A stretch of 64,000 nucleotides of DNA, taken from Bicyclus anynana (lineage: Eukaryota; Arthropoda; Insecta; Lepidoptera; Nymphalidae). The stretch is taken from assembly GCF_947172395.1 (NCBI RefSeq), contig NC_069093.1, positions 4,995,561 to 5,059,560 of the forward strand, read 5' to 3'. Position 1 is the first letter of the stretch, and every line of letters starts with the position of its first letter. Below the pieces are notes generated by a model. The model worked only from the letters and a program-made list of their open reading frames with translations. It did no database searches and was not told where the DNA came from. This document shows positions 23,101-33,900 of this stretch, piece after piece. The position numbers and the translations under genes are program-made.

Positions 23101-23600
23101 TCATCATCATCAAAATTACTAGCTTCACACATAGATAGCCCCAGGAGATATTCTGGCAGTTTCTTTAATCTTTTCTCCCTCGCTGCAGGGTCCTGACCTT
23201 GTGTGTTGCCAGCGCCAGTGGCTAATCTCTTGCTGACTAGTTGTAAGGCATTGCGTAGGTGTTCCACTTTTTTGTCTGCAGTTTGGAGCTCGTCTGTGAG
23301 TCCTTCGCCCTTCCCCGACCTGGCCATCACAACAATATTTTTATTATTATATGGAAACTTCATTAATAAGGGTAAAATTGCCTAATAAAACTGTCGCAAT
23401 ATTTTCAACACAAAAACAAACTGTACACTGAATCTACATTTCTCAAGTGCTTGTCTTGTAATTTATCTAAGCGATACCGCAGTTAAACATGCCTACACAA
23501 TTCACAAAGGAGTCAAAATCTTATCTCTTCTGTGATAATACAAGTACCTCGAGAAGGTTTGGTCGGCGAGTTGTTTCACCTTGTAGAACTGCTTCTTCAT
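9455..23600 (-). CDS. RhoGAP92B: BAR and RhoGAP domain protein (RhoGAP92B / ARHGAP17-44 family), complete, six exons
   Basis: It stimulates GTP hydrolysis by Rho-type GTPases and binds curved membranes. Exons in order: 23600-23548, 23319-23069, 22533-22358, 16818-16575, 12397-12248, 11196-9455. They join in frame to 871 codons plus TAG. Residues 1-241 form an N-terminal BAR domain, starting MKKQFYKVKQLADQTFSR as in RICH/nadrin proteins, and are helical and charged. The RhoGAP domain spans about 250-445, with arginine finger R288 in EEGLFRIAGG, K327 in LKSYLRELPEPL and conserved Asn in NLAIVIAPN. Residues from about 446 on are Ser/Pro-rich with several PxxP stretches (likely SH3 ligands), ending in ESTDL, a class I PDZ ligand. 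GC-rich exons contrast with AT-rich introns. The Drosophila symbol is an orthology inference from domain order; the vertebrate relatives are ARHGAP17 and ARHGAP44. Confidence 0.93.
11197..12247 (-). other. RhoGAP intron 5
   Basis: This is AT-rich intron sequence. I see no recognisable element beyond poly-A/T tracts. Confidence 0.6.
12248..12397 (-). CDS. RhoGAP92B: RhoGAP92B-like exon 5 (RhoGAP arginine finger)
   Basis: The acceptor TTTCAG precedes 12397 and the donor GTGAGT follows 12248. It encodes FGYPLEEHLRVTARTIAFPV... to EEGLFRIAG with the catalytic arginine. Confidence 0.93.
12434..12590 (-). mobile_element. Family 2 SINE piece ending in a palindrome
   Basis: The SINE end (CATCATCAATAACAACCC, GAGCACGAGTC, GAGAGGGGTTAGG) runs to ATGCGGATTGGC and then folds back on itself: arms 12533-12555 and 12564-12586 are exact 23-bp complements. 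Confidence 0.7.
12604..12975 (-). mobile_element. Family 2 SINE with a ~65-bp internal insertion
   Basis: The SINE body is broken after GAGTCTCCTC near 12658 by an unrelated stretch (about 12660-12722, ...AGAAATACTTTATAGCAC...) and resumes at ATGAGAGAGGTTAGG. It continues to the damaged tRNA-like head near 12960. Confidence 0.65.
12991..13088. repeat. Inverted repeat, ~30-bp arms
   Basis: GTACAGACTACTTTAGTATT (12991) pairs with AATACTAAGTAGTCCGCAC (ending 13088). The arms are about 30 bp with a few mismatches around a 37-bp centre. Confidence 0.7.
13214..13790. repeat. A/T-homopolymer-rich block, probable repeat
   Basis: It starts near GGGTCATTCCACGTCAAATC and is dense in A6-A9/T6-T9 runs with the recurring words CAAAAATT and TTTTTGAA. 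I have an impression of similar blocks in other insect genomes but cannot name a family. Confidence 0.4.
14330..14478. mobile_element. MITE with 60-bp TIRs and TTA target duplication
   Basis: Arms 14330-14389 and 14419-14478 are inverted with a handful of mismatches, ends CAGTGG...CCACTG. TTA precedes the left end and follows the right end, fitting a 3-bp TWA-type duplication as made by PIF/Harbinger-like transposases. Confidence 0.8.
14611..14913 (-). mobile_element. tRNA-derived SINE, family 1 (reverse)
   Basis: On the minus strand the head GACGGCCTCCGTGGCACAG starts at 14913, followed by the B-box region GGTTCGGTCCC. It extends to a tail ending near 14611. Confidence 0.85.
15267..15380 (-). 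mobile_element. 'GCTGAAGAGTTTG' family element, truncated
   Basis: It begins ACTAGCTGACCACCTGCGTG and runs to CAAATCGGGCCAGTAGTTAC; the 5' half is missing. Confidence 0.6.
16575..16818 (-). CDS. RhoGAP92B: RhoGAP92B-like exon 4 (end of BAR)
   Basis: The acceptor CCGCAG precedes 16818 and the donor GTGAGT follows 16575. It encodes NLERQKDEYPAKYSAAKEEL... to TVPELERFI, a long amphipathic helix. Confidence 0.92.
17085..17320. mobile_element. Solo terminal arm of the long-TIR MITE family
   Basis: It matches the right arm of the element at 24055-24800 (shared words CTATAGAATCGATG, TAATCGTGTTCGTC, GTTAAAGAGCTCCGTAAAAA). The opposite arm is missing. Confidence 0.65.
17993..18057. repeat. Perfect 31-bp palindrome with 3-nt loop
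   Basis: Arms 17993-18023 and 18027-18057 are exact complements (start CCATATACCTAACTAATATC) around TCT. Confidence 0.9.
19139..19340 (+). mobile_element. CTAGCGGGCGCCCGCGA-headed short element
   Basis: Its head ACTAGCGGGCGCCCGCGATT is followed by CCCTTAGACCTCCATAATCC and GCAGTTTTTAAGAGTGACC. Similar copies lie at 29248 and 30107. Confidence 0.6.
19728..19977 (+). mobile_element. tRNA-derived SINE, family 1, headless
   Basis: It begins within the body (ATTGGCTGGTGGGAGGCTTC) and ends at the CATCAGGTGAGGTTGTAGTC tail. Confidence 0.75.
20245..20550 (+). mobile_element. tRNA-derived SINE, family 1, full length
   Basis: The head GATGGCCTCCGTGGCGCAG, intact B box GGTTCGATCCC near 20300 and the tail ATCAGGTGAGATTGTG are all present. 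Confidence 0.85.
20828..20908. repeat. Inverted repeat
   Basis: AATGTTTAAATGCTATATA pairs with TATATAGCATTTAAACATT. The arms then diverge around ACTAGTTATA words and a short centre. Confidence 0.75.
21287..21488 (+). mobile_element. 'GCTGAAGAGTTTG' family element
   Basis: From AATAAAGCTGAAGAGTTTG through GGAACTACTGGTCCGATTTG to the end GCGCGGCGTCTACTAGT. Confidence 0.7.
22358..22533 (-). CDS. RhoGAP92B: RhoGAP92B-like exon 3 (BAR)
   Basis: The acceptor TTTAAG precedes 22533 and the donor GTGAGT follows 22358. It encodes EKFLANEIAEHELKVEQLV... to ESALSRFN and closes in phase 0. Confidence 0.9.
22940..23042 (+). mobile_element. LINE 3' end with (TCTA)n tail
   Basis: TTGTCTGGAGGAGATTGCTA... 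GACCGCC... GTGCAATAAAG followed by TCTA repeats is the same kind of LINE terminus as at 3838-4967. Confidence 0.6.
23069..23319 (-). CDS. RhoGAP92B: RhoGAP92B-like exon 2 (BAR)
   Basis: The acceptor GGCCAG precedes 23319 and the donor GTAAGT follows 23069. It encodes LTDELQTADKKVEHLRNAL... to YILHECG, the first BAR helices. Confidence 0.9.
23548..23600 (-). CDS. RhoGAP92B: RhoGAP92B-like exon 1 (start codon)
   Basis: ATG lies at 23600-23598 and the donor GTACTT follows 23548. It encodes MKKQFYKVKQLADQTFS plus two bases, and was found by similarity to RICH-type N-termini. Confidence 0.88.
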
Positions 23601-24054
23601 TTTGTCAAATAAGTTTCTATTAAATTATTTAACGTTACAAGGTCATTGGACTCGGTCAATAACAATAAAACGATCAAGAACTCTCGCCGAAAAGAACGTA
23701 ACGAAACTAATGTCAGCACGTCAATGAGATCATCTTCGCCCTATGAACGATAGAAACACACCGCCTAACACACAATCACTTTCCAATAAGGCACTACATT
23801 TCAAATTTCACTCTGATTTAAAACCGAATTATAATAATCCTAATTTTATTCTAAACTTCTACATACACAAATCGCAATGAATCAGAAAAATAAAATAAAC
23901 TTCCGTCTCTGAAAATAAAAAACACAGACAGTAGAACAAAGCGAAATCCACAGACTAAATTATTATTTTGAAGTGCTATCACTTACAGCCATAGAGGAAT
24001 TATTAATGGTCGAAGCATCTAGCACCTATTCTACCCTCAGACTAAATACATAAG

Positions 24055-24800
24055 GACTAGTATCGCACCCAAATTCACGAAAAAAATTTTCTGCCATTTT
24101 CTAAGGAAAACGACCTTAGATTTCATACGTATATTATACTAAACTAGCAGTTTTTGTTCGTTTTTTACACCATTTAAGTATACAAAAAGGTATTTTTACG
24201 GAGGTTTTTAACCGACGGACACGATTGTAAACTATGAAACATCGATTCTATAGAGACAGTGTTTATAATGGCATAAGATCGTTGATCATATACTTTGGCA
24301 GAAAAATAATGTATTGCGAGGCAGGTCTTTATCTAATTAGTTTTAGATTCTACCTAACTCCTAAGACTTTTGAGTCTTAGGAGTCAGGGAGGAAAAACTG
24401 CTTCGTAACGTAACGCGTTATTAAGCCACTCTGTCTGGCTTCCCTTTCTCTTACGCATACGGCAGCAGGTTCAAGTTATCACTTCTATCGAGTGTACCGA
24501 GCTTAGACTAATTAGATAAGGACCTTCCTCGCTAGCCGTTACTTTTCTTTCAAAGTTTTAGATCAACAATCTAATACGATTATAATAAATACCTAGAAAA
24601 TCAATGATAAATAGTTGTAATCGTGTTCGTCGGTTAAAGAGCTCCGTAAAAATATCTTTTTGTTGTTGAATGGTGTAAGAAAAACAGGCAAAAGCTCCTA
24701 GTTTCGTTTATGCTAAATACCAAATCTAATCTCGTTTTTCTCAGAAAATGATAGACAAATTAGTTCGTGAATTTGAGTGCAATCCTAGCCCTTATGTAAT
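24055..24800. mobile_element. Non-autonomous DNA transposon with ~200-bp TIRs
   Basis: The left end (ACATAAGGACTAGTATCGCA...) and the reverse complement of the right end (ACATAAGGGCTAGGATTGCA...) stay similar for about 200 bp, sharing AAATTCACGAA, ATTTTTACGGAG and TTTAACCGACG. A second inverted pair inside (CTTTATCTAATTAGT / ACTAATTAGATAAGG) makes it almost wholly fold-back. It has no coding capacity. Confidence 0.7.
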
Positions 24801-24978
24801 TTTAACCAGACACACATTGTTATGTTCAATTTACAAAAATATTAAAAACAGAAACAATTTTTTTTAGGTAATTATTTAAAGGATTATCGAAAGGATTATC
24901 GTATTTATCAAATATAGTAGCAAATGTTGTACATTTTTTCACATTGTTGGTTTCTTCACTATTTTTTGTGTAGAACTA

Positions 24979-27402
24979 TACTCTGACATTTAAATCGATG
25001 CAGTAAATTGACATTTCCAGTGTTACAGGTTATTGCTGTATAAAAAATAGTGATGGGATTAAATTTAATTAATAATCCTATAAGTTTAAATCTTTGATTT
25101 TTTTTTCAGAAGATAAAAAAAGAATTTATGAGCATTACCTACACTCTGTTCCTATGAAAAATTAAGGTAAAATTAAATTGTTAAGGAGGATTAGAAATAA
25201 AACAATAATAATTAGTAACTATTCATATTCTGAGTCACTATCGCTATCTGTTACATTTAAAACAAATTTGTCTGATATGTCGTCAATTAACGGATCGAGC
25301 CCGCTCATTTTCTGTTCCTCTTTTAATATATGTGCCACGCAATTACTCCATTTTTCTGGTGTGACATTATTTATTCCTTCTATAAATAGTTTTTTTACGT
25401 CGTCTAGTTTGTACGTTGTATTATTTTTCGCCACGTGTCCTTTTACCTGCGCCCACACTAATTCTATAGGGTTAAGCTCACAGTGGTATGGGGGCAGTTT
25501 TAATACAGTAACACCGTGTCGTGCGGCCATCTCATCGACTGCGTATCTATTATATTCTACATTAGTAGGTACACGTTCTAAGAGCGTGGGTTTCACCATA
25601 GTGTCCTGGTAAGGGATATTTTTCTTAGAGAGCCAAGCTCGTATTGCTGATTTATTCCATGACATTTTTGGTGCTGCTTCTATTTTCCTGCAGTGGTACG
25701 GGGCGTTGTCAATTACTACCACAGAATTGGGTTTTAATTTGGGCAAAACACCCTCAAACCACTCTTCGAAACAAGCTGCGTTCATTTCATCGTGGTAGTC
25801 TTCTCCTACTTTCTTGGCTTCAAATATCAGTAGTCCACCTTCTAAAAAGCCTTCTTCACCGCCTATGTGACTAATTATGAGTCGCTTTCCTTTGCCTGTT
25901 GGATTTTTCAAACCTACAGTTAGTCCATCTAAAAAGGCTTGCCGTGGCGATGTGACATTTTTGTCTACCCAGATTTTTGTTGTAGTATGACCTGAAAAAA
26001 GGATTAAATGAACATAGTATAAATAATTTATGTGGTACATTTAATGGAAATACTAATAAATACTTAAATACAATTGCGTGCCCTGCTAAAGCTGCGCTTT
26101 TAGCTGATATATTTGTATACATCTATTACTCAATTTTTAAAATTAATAAGATGTTGTTGCCATGTTAGAACTAATAAATGATAATAATGACTAACCTGAG
26201 TTAACCCAAGTTTCATCTTGATAATAAATATATCTTCCTTGCCTTCGATATTCCTTAATCTGATGTAGGTAACGTTGGCGCCATGTTATTATGTCTTGTC
26301 TGTCAACAAGTACACTTTTGCGTGACCTTGACGTGTATTTAAAATTAATATGCTCTAAAAGTTTTCTCAGTGTTTCTTTAGACATGTTGGGTAATTCTGG
26401 GTCATTATTTACAACATCCAAAACCTAAAACAATGTAATTTGTTAAGGGTGGAAGTCACAAAATAAAGTTTTCGCTTACAAAATTAATATAATGTTAAGG
26501 ACTGACCTTTGCGATGGTTGGCAGTTCATTTTTAAAAAAGAACTGGTGCACATATCGCCTAATAGTAGAGAACGTAAATTCGTCATATTTATCCTTGAAT
26601 GACAGTTTTGGTCCAGGTTTTTTTGGAGGTTTTGGTGGTGTATCTTTGTTCTCTTTAGATTCTTTTAGGACAACATAAACAACACGTTTTCCTATTCCTA
26701 ATATTTCAGCTACTTTAGTTACACATTCATCTTTCTAAGGAACTTCGAACTCCGCTAATTTCCCAGACTGTTCTTGATACACGTACTTGTAGGCGTTGCT
26801 GATCATAAGTTTCTCCGTGACAGTGAAAGCCTTTCGTGAACGTTTTTTTGTCGGAGACAAAATTGCCGTGTCTTTGTCATCGCGCGATGTGCTTGGCTGA
26901 GTATCCATTTTGAACGAAAACAAACAAATGCAGTCAAAAGTCACAAAAAAAACAAAAAAACGTAACAATAAAACAATACGCAATAACAAAACAAACGTAA
27001 TAACTAAATAAAATTTAACAACAAACTCAACAATATAACAACTATTACAGAGAAATGGAAACATTCGTGCGCTCAGACTGAAAGAATGAAGCCGAATGGC
27101 GAAAGACGAGAATAACAAAATGGCGTTTAGTGCAAAATACCTACCTCTCTCGACTTTTTTGTTTGTTTAAAAATAATCGAGATAGATAGGTTTTTTCTTG
27201 TCTATTTCTTTTGTTAAATAATATTAATTAAATAGTAATAAATATATTTTACTTATAGAATTAAAACTTAATAGGCTTACGCTAGTAAAAAATCGTTTTT
27301 AAATTAATGAAGCCATCACTACTAATTTAAGTATGGTATCATTATTTTTGAAAGTGACATTAGCGCATGTCAGTTTACTGCATCGATTTAAATGTCAGAG
27401 TA
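24979..27402 (-). mobile_element. IS630-Tc1-mariner element with TA duplication (DD82E / Sailor-like)
   Basis: The termini share TACTCTGACATTTAAATCG and continue (ATGCAGTAAAyTGACAT) as an inverted repeat of about 40 bp at 24979 and 27402. TA flanks both ends (24977-24978, 27403-27404). The interior holds a three-exon transposase on the minus strand with a single nonsense codon. Length is 2424 bp. Confidence 0.85.
25219..26908 (-). pseudogene. Mariner-superfamily transposase (DDE_3 type), interrupted by one stop codon
   Basis: Cut-and-paste transposase of the IS630-Tc1-mariner superfamily. Three exons join in frame: 26908-26507, 26424-26196 and 25991-25219, for 467 codons with acceptor/donor sites intact. 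The catalytic triad is visible: Asp in YQDETW (exon 2), Asp in VVVIDNAPYH and Glu in LNPIELVW (exon 3). The second Asp and Glu are separated by 81 residues, far more than the 34 of Tc1/mariner, matching the spacing I recall for the Sailor (DD82E) group. An N-terminal helical segment (FTVTEKLMISNAY) would bind DNA, and the tail is acidic (SDSDSE). TAG at 26737-26735 (codon 58) breaks exon 1; I see no other stop or frameshift, so inactivation looks recent. Confidence 0.85.
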
Positions 27403-27893
27403 TAGAACTTCACTAAAGGATCCATAGAGAAAAGTATAATTTAATCTGTGGACAAAATCCACTACAATGTCATTTTGACTTTGACAGCGCCATTCACAGC
27501 AGCCGTATTTGACATTGTCAATGAAATCGATTGGGATTTTGACAGCTATTTATTTATTTACTACTTGTGATGACGACAAATATTTGGTCTTTGGAAATTG
27601 TAAAATGTAGATTGTGGATATTACGACCGTGAGTCCGTAAACATAAGAACTAAAACTTGATAAAGCGTTGAATTTCTCGAGCGATTGCAGTGGAGGGAGT
27701 TTCAATATTGGGAGAATGGATGTAGAATATATAAATATAATTAACATTACAAAGGCAAACGTCGACCAATAAAGAGTGTTACTCCATTAAGGAGTTCGAT
27801 AATATTACTACAAGTATTTGTGTTGATTTTAAATTGTTAATTAATATTATTGGTATTATTGTTTAGTTCGTGTTAAAGTTTTAATCATCCACG

Positions 27894-27980
27894 ATGGATC
27901 GAAAATTTCTAAATGTTATTCTACTCGGTTTTGGATTTATGTTTGTGTTTACTGCATTCCAGACTATGGGGAATATAGAG
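27894..27980 (+). CDS. MFSD11: MFSD11 exon 1 (start codon, TM1)
   Basis: ATG at 27894 opens MDRKFLNVILLGFGFMF and the donor gtaagt follows 27980 in phase 0. The protein start agrees with the family's short cytoplasmic N-terminus. It is too short to show as a long ORF. Confidence 0.9.
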
Positions 27981-30900
27981 GTAAGTTTATTAATTTATTT
28001 AACATCATTCTAATAAATGTTGGCCATTATAAAGGCATAGTTTACTTAGAACAAATCTTGTTTTATATTTTATTTATTTTTGAACTCAAGAAAAAAAATT
28101 ATACGTAAGTGAAACTACTTTAAGGTGTACTAGATGATTTAATGTAGTTTATTATTGCTGTATTACATGTAGAGTTACAGAGTAAGTCCTACACATATGC
28201 CTTTCACACTTCAACCTTCACATCAAGTTAATACAATACCTCACAGCTATATAGTGTAATGTTTTATTTATCAACTAGCAGACGCCCGCGACTTCGTCCG
28301 CCCTTAGACCTCTTTAATACAGCCCTTACAGTATTGCTGTAAAAATGGAGTTACTTCTCCCGTTTTCTCAACATTTCCCCACAGTTCTGCTACTATTGAT
28401 CGTAGCGTCATGAAAAGTATACTAAAACCTGCCCAGGACTATGAAGAATAATTGTACCAAGTTTTGTTAAAATTCGTCAAGTAGTTTTTGTTCATTTATC
28501 AAACATACAGACAGACAAAAATTTTACTAATTGCATTTTTGGCATCAGTATCAATCACTAACCATCTGCTGATAGTTAATTTGGAAATATATTTCATGTA
28601 CAGAATTGACCTCTCTACAGATTTATTATAAGATTAATGTGTGTACTTGTGTTTAAATAGTCTTATGAGATTATTTACTTATACTAAACCCAAACTTTAT
28701 GTGCAATGTTTATCAACAAACAAGCTAAAAATGAGGGTAATTTATACCCTAATTTTTTAAAAATCATTCTACACCTAATAATAATTTAAATTATCTTTTT
28801 CCAAAATAATGAAAAAAATATATTAATTATAGCTATTAGATATAGTTAATATCTTTTGAATTACATTCTATGAAACAGTAATACATATTTCTAAATAAAT
28901 TACATATGAAATGACATGTATTTTCAACCGACTTCAAAAAAAGGAGGAGTTTCTCAATTTGATGCATATGTTTTTTTTTAATGATTGTTACCTCATAACT
29001 TCGTCTATTGTTAACCAATTTCGAAAATTCTTTTTTGTATGAAAGAGTATACTATCAGATTGGTCCCATTTAATTTTCATGAAAATCAGTTTAGTAATTT
29101 TGTGTTAAAATCAAAATAACTGAAATATGTCTTTGAAGTTGGTTCCATTTTTATGTAAAAAAGATTATCTACCTTCATATTTAATTTGTTTGTTGATAAA
29201 CATTGCACATCAAATTTAGCTTTAGTTTAAGTCATTTACTACTTACACTAGCGGATACCTGCAATTTCTCGGTCTGCCCTTAGACCTCCATAACCCAGCC
29301 CCATCGCAAAATTCATTCTTAGCGGACACCTACTAACTTTAAACTGCCTTCCTGTGAAATTTTTAATGGTGAAAGAGTTTTTAAAAGTATCAAGAAGTTT
29401 TTAAGAGTAATTGTAACAAACAAACAAACAAATCCAATAAGTATTACCTCTTTATATTATTACTTGACAAAAATGTAGAGGCACAAATGAAGTGGCAATT
29501 CTCCAGGCCATGGTTGGTCTAAGCCGCCGCATAAATAGTCATGCAAATGTGGAAAAAAATCTTCGACTTTTTTTTAAAAATTGGGTTAATAAACAATCCA
29601 GGGTATTGGGTATTGGCTTATCATCATATAAACCTTAAAATGCCTGGTGAGAACATTCCAGAGGTGTCGTAAACCTATGACATTTACGTGCGTCTATAGG
29701 TACCGATTTACGCGCAAAAATGTCAGTAATCCTTATAGACACCTACTATATGAATTTAAATGTTTATTGTTGGTATTCCTAAATATCACTAAAGAACTGC
29801 CTTATTGGACCAGTGGTTAGTCTATGTGGTTTCGGATCACAAAGTCTTGGGTTTAAGTCCTGGGTCGAAAACAATCCGTTTTCTATACTAATTTTATAAA
29901 GATTTTATTGTTTGCTTGTTTGCATTGAATGAGCTCCGAAACTACTAAAATGATTTAAAAAAAACTCTTTCACTCTAGGGAAGCTACACTAGAGTGAACT
30001 CAGGTATACCCGAGTGCTCTATGCTATATTTTATCACCATATTCCTACAGGAAAGGGAACTACGCGGGTGAAACCGCGTGGCGTCTGCTAGTGTTATATA
30101 GTAAGACTAGCGGACGCCCGCGACTTTGCCCGCCGTTAGAGCTCCTTAATCCGGCCCTATCGCAAAATACGTTCTTAGCGGATACCTACTAACTATAAAC
30201 TACCTACCATCCCTGTACATCGAGCGGTTTTCGAGATTTCGTGATAAATGGCCTTTTGCGTTTTTATATTAAGATTAGCCGCGCGGTTTTACCCGCGTGA
30301 AACCCCCGTTCGTGTAAGAATACGGGGTTAATATATAGCCTATAGCATCCTCGATAAATGGGCTATCTAACACTGAAAGAATTATTCAAATCAGACTCGT
30401 AGTTCCTGAGATTAGCGGGTTCAATCAAACAAACAAACAAGCTCCTCAGCTTTGTATATTAGTATAGAAAGTATAGATTAAAAACTAGCCTAATAAAAGT
30501 GTTAATTCAGGGTTTATCTGAAATTAAAAACTAGCCTAATAAAAGTGTTAATTCAGGGTTTATCCGAAATTTAAAACTAGCCTAATAAAAGTGTTAATTC
30601 AGGGTTTATCTGAAATTAAAAACTAGCCTAATAAAAGTGTTAATTCAGGGTTTATCTGTAATTAAAAACTAGCCTAATAAAAGTGTTAATTCAGGGTTTA
30701 TCCGAAATTAAAAACTAGCCTAATAGAAATGTTAATTCAGAGTTTATCTCAATTTAAAAACTAGCCTAATAAAAGTGTTAATTCAGGGTTTATCCGAAAT
30801 TTAAAACTAGTCTAATAAAAGTGTTAATTCAGAGTTTATCTGAATTTAAAAACTAGCCTAATAAAAGTGTTAATTCAGGGTTTATCTGAAATTCAGTGTA

Positions 30901-33900
30901 TTTTTGTCTCAATTCCAAAGTTTCGACAATTTAGTTTAGTAGTTGCAACATAACAAACATACAAACTTACATATTAACTTTCCCTTTCTTATCATTAATC
31001 TGATCTGTGATTTGCTGTTTAACTATTGGTTAAATAAGTAGAACATTGTATTAACAATTAAAAAAACAAATTACGTTTTATATCAAGCGGTAAATTTGTA
31101 ACTATAAAGAGATTTTAATAACGCACATCGTTATAATCGAATTAACACCACGCCCGTCTGCCATTCAATATTCGCTAATGTTATATTGAATGAAATATCG
31201 CTTGGTCTTTTTTGGCGTTCGGTAACATAGATTATGCAACCTTTCATCATTCTACGTGGTCTTACCGTCATAACTTATGGTCTAAGAGCATGAGACGGCC
31301 AGACCTTTTTCTATTCAATGACAATTAACACTATTGTAGTGTCTGATACCCAGAACATATAGGCAAGTCAAAAATCAAATGTAGTCTATGCATCAGAACA
31401 CCGCTGTCATATTTGGCACAACCTTGATAAAGGATACAGTCTAAGGTACAACCGAGCTTACTTGTTAGAGGTTTATTCTATCCATATGGATAGAAATCCA
31501 TTGCAACACAACATTAAACTAAATCGCTTAGCAATACGTCTTTGCAGGTAACCCGACCAGACCTAAGCCAATTAAAATATTTAAAATCCTAAGCCAACCC
31601 GAGCTGTGACTCAAACCCAGGACGTGACTGTCGAGAACCACAGCACCAACTGTGCCAGAGGAGTCGTTTAAAAATATCATTCAAATTATTTAATACGCTC
31701 ATTCGACACAATGAACCTTGTATTGGGTCAACACAACATTGCCAGTAAACAGCGATGAAATATTATATTCGTAATCCCATACAATTCAAACTGAACCTCC
31801 ATTTTCCCTGTAACACAAAAACACAAAATCATGCTGTCAAAAAAACTATAATAAACATTTCAAATAAGGGTCTCCTGTTTAGCATAAGCCAATAACCTCA
31901 CAATGCGTGAAAGAGGGACGACATTTTATTGCAACTCTTTTAAAATATTTATATTATACGTGATATAATTTAGAAAGCCTCTTAATGGCATGGAAAGAGA
32001 TGGTATGAGGAAGTACTCGTATTTATAAAACTTTTTCCTTAAGTAATGATATTTTTTGCAAAAAAGACTTCAAGCTTTACAACCCACAAAAAATTTTAAA
32101 AGTTCGCTCGATTTCTTCAAGACGTCAGATCCTGACTTGACATGGGACCATCAATACTTATTTTCAGGATCCTCAAATCGTCTGATAATAACCATAGGAC
32201 CATCACAAATAAATACCTACTCAGAATTATTTTATAGATGACTTCTTCCAATCAATGTACAAGTAATTCGATCAAACACTAAACAAGGAAATGGCGTTCC
32301 GCTACTTTGCTGACAAAAGGCCAATTGGGGGTAAACTCTTTGCACTCTGATTACAGCGTTTTCATCTTAGAAAAGATACCACTTAACGTCAAGTTTGCAC
32401 TTTCGTAATCAGCTACTGATTTTTCATTTTAAAATATTTTGCATCTGACTGATCATTGCCACGACAAAGCTACTTGAGATTTTAACGCAATTGGGAACTA
32501 AAATATGGATATACCTATTTGCGTTCTGCGTAGGCCATCCATGTCCGTGGACTGGATAACAATATTTTGGAGTTGTCCATTAATAGTTCTCAATTTAATT
32601 TGGATAGCACTATAGATAATAATAATTAGAGAAAATGAAAATTGTGCTAAACGTTTACTTTAGATCTTGGGTATTTTTTGTTTAGCCGTGAATATAAATA
32701 CAATAAACAATATTATTCCGATTAAATTCCTATTGGCGAAGTGTATTATTATTATTTACAAAAAAAAAAACGGAAATATAGTTTAATCAAGTAATTTGGC
32801 AAACATAAAGACATTGACCGACAATATATTTTCAGCACTATATTCCAGTTAGTTGTTTCTACGTTACGTTGGATTTAGTAAGGTTATCTAGGAAACTAGT
32901 AAAAGTCATTGTAGTTGTTTAACTTTGGTCAGAATAGAAGAAAGCGTGAGACATGTAACTTTAACTCACTACTTGGTTATTTACCTCATGGCGCTTTATG
33001 TACGAGTAAAGTACAGATTATATCTGTTTTTAACTTTAAGTAGGTCAAGAAATCAAAGGTTCTTATTGCAGCCAATAAGCTTCTTGATTGCAACATTGAG
33101 ATATGACTTATTTTTGCAATAAACCCTGTGATACATGACCCTAACAACTTACCAAGTCATGCCCATATATTATGTTGCAATTATGTAACACTTACTTATT
33201 GAGAATTTGAGATCATTGTCCGAGATTTGCGATGATCGGCGTCGCTTTGCGAGTTTGCGCTTGTGTAATACAATTTTTCTGTTGTTTATTGACGTAACTT
33301 TGCTGTCAAACATGCACTAAATTTATCACAATCATTATTCTTAGTAGTGATATTTTTATTACAATCAATTACTGCACTTCCGGACGCCTGCGGCTTCGCC
33401 CGCACATAAATTGTTCTTTTTTGAAATCCTGATCTGAGATCTCAAGTATAATAAAGCCTACTTAAGTACTAAATTCTACAATGTAGACTCAATGGAGACT
33501 TCGATTATCCGGACTTACCTAAACCAAAAAGGTCAATGACAGTATGTCTAAAGATTTCAAGTGTCTGAACACGAGGCGTAGCGTGGACATCTCAGACTTA
33601 CAAATTTTTTATTTTTATTTATAAAAACATATTCCAGTGGGATTCCAACTTCAGAGTGCACTAGAAGCTTGGACCATACCATACCTACGACTACGAATAC
33701 CTTGAAACTGGGTTTAGTTTTAGAGCATATCAAGGCATGGAAGTTTTTGACATAGGACCAAATTCTTCCTAATCAACGCAGCTTTTCCTGTATTTCAATT
33801 CTGTAAAGATTTTTTAAATGACAGCGTTCGAAAAGGATCCATGGACGCATCATATGCGGGACGAATCGATATCATTGAATAAACAAACACATTAACATTT

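Larger units (their letters stand above)
23601..27893. promoter_or_regulatory. Divergent intergenic region of the RhoGAP gene and MFSD11, filled by transposons
   Basis: The two start codons face away from each other. Only 23601-24050 and 27403-27893 look like original promoter and 5' untranslated sequence; the middle is a long-TIR MITE (24055-24800) and a mariner-type element (24979-27402). No TATA box or initiator could be assigned with confidence. Confidence 0.55.

Noticed and set aside
22813..23196. 127-codon plus-strand ORF
   Set aside because: It is hydrophobic from AT-rich sequence, runs through a LINE tail with TCTA repeats and ends antisense to RhoGAP exon 2.
30473..30893. CRISPR array
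   Set aside because: The 46-bp units are contiguous with no unique spacers, and the host is an insect; this is a minisatellite.
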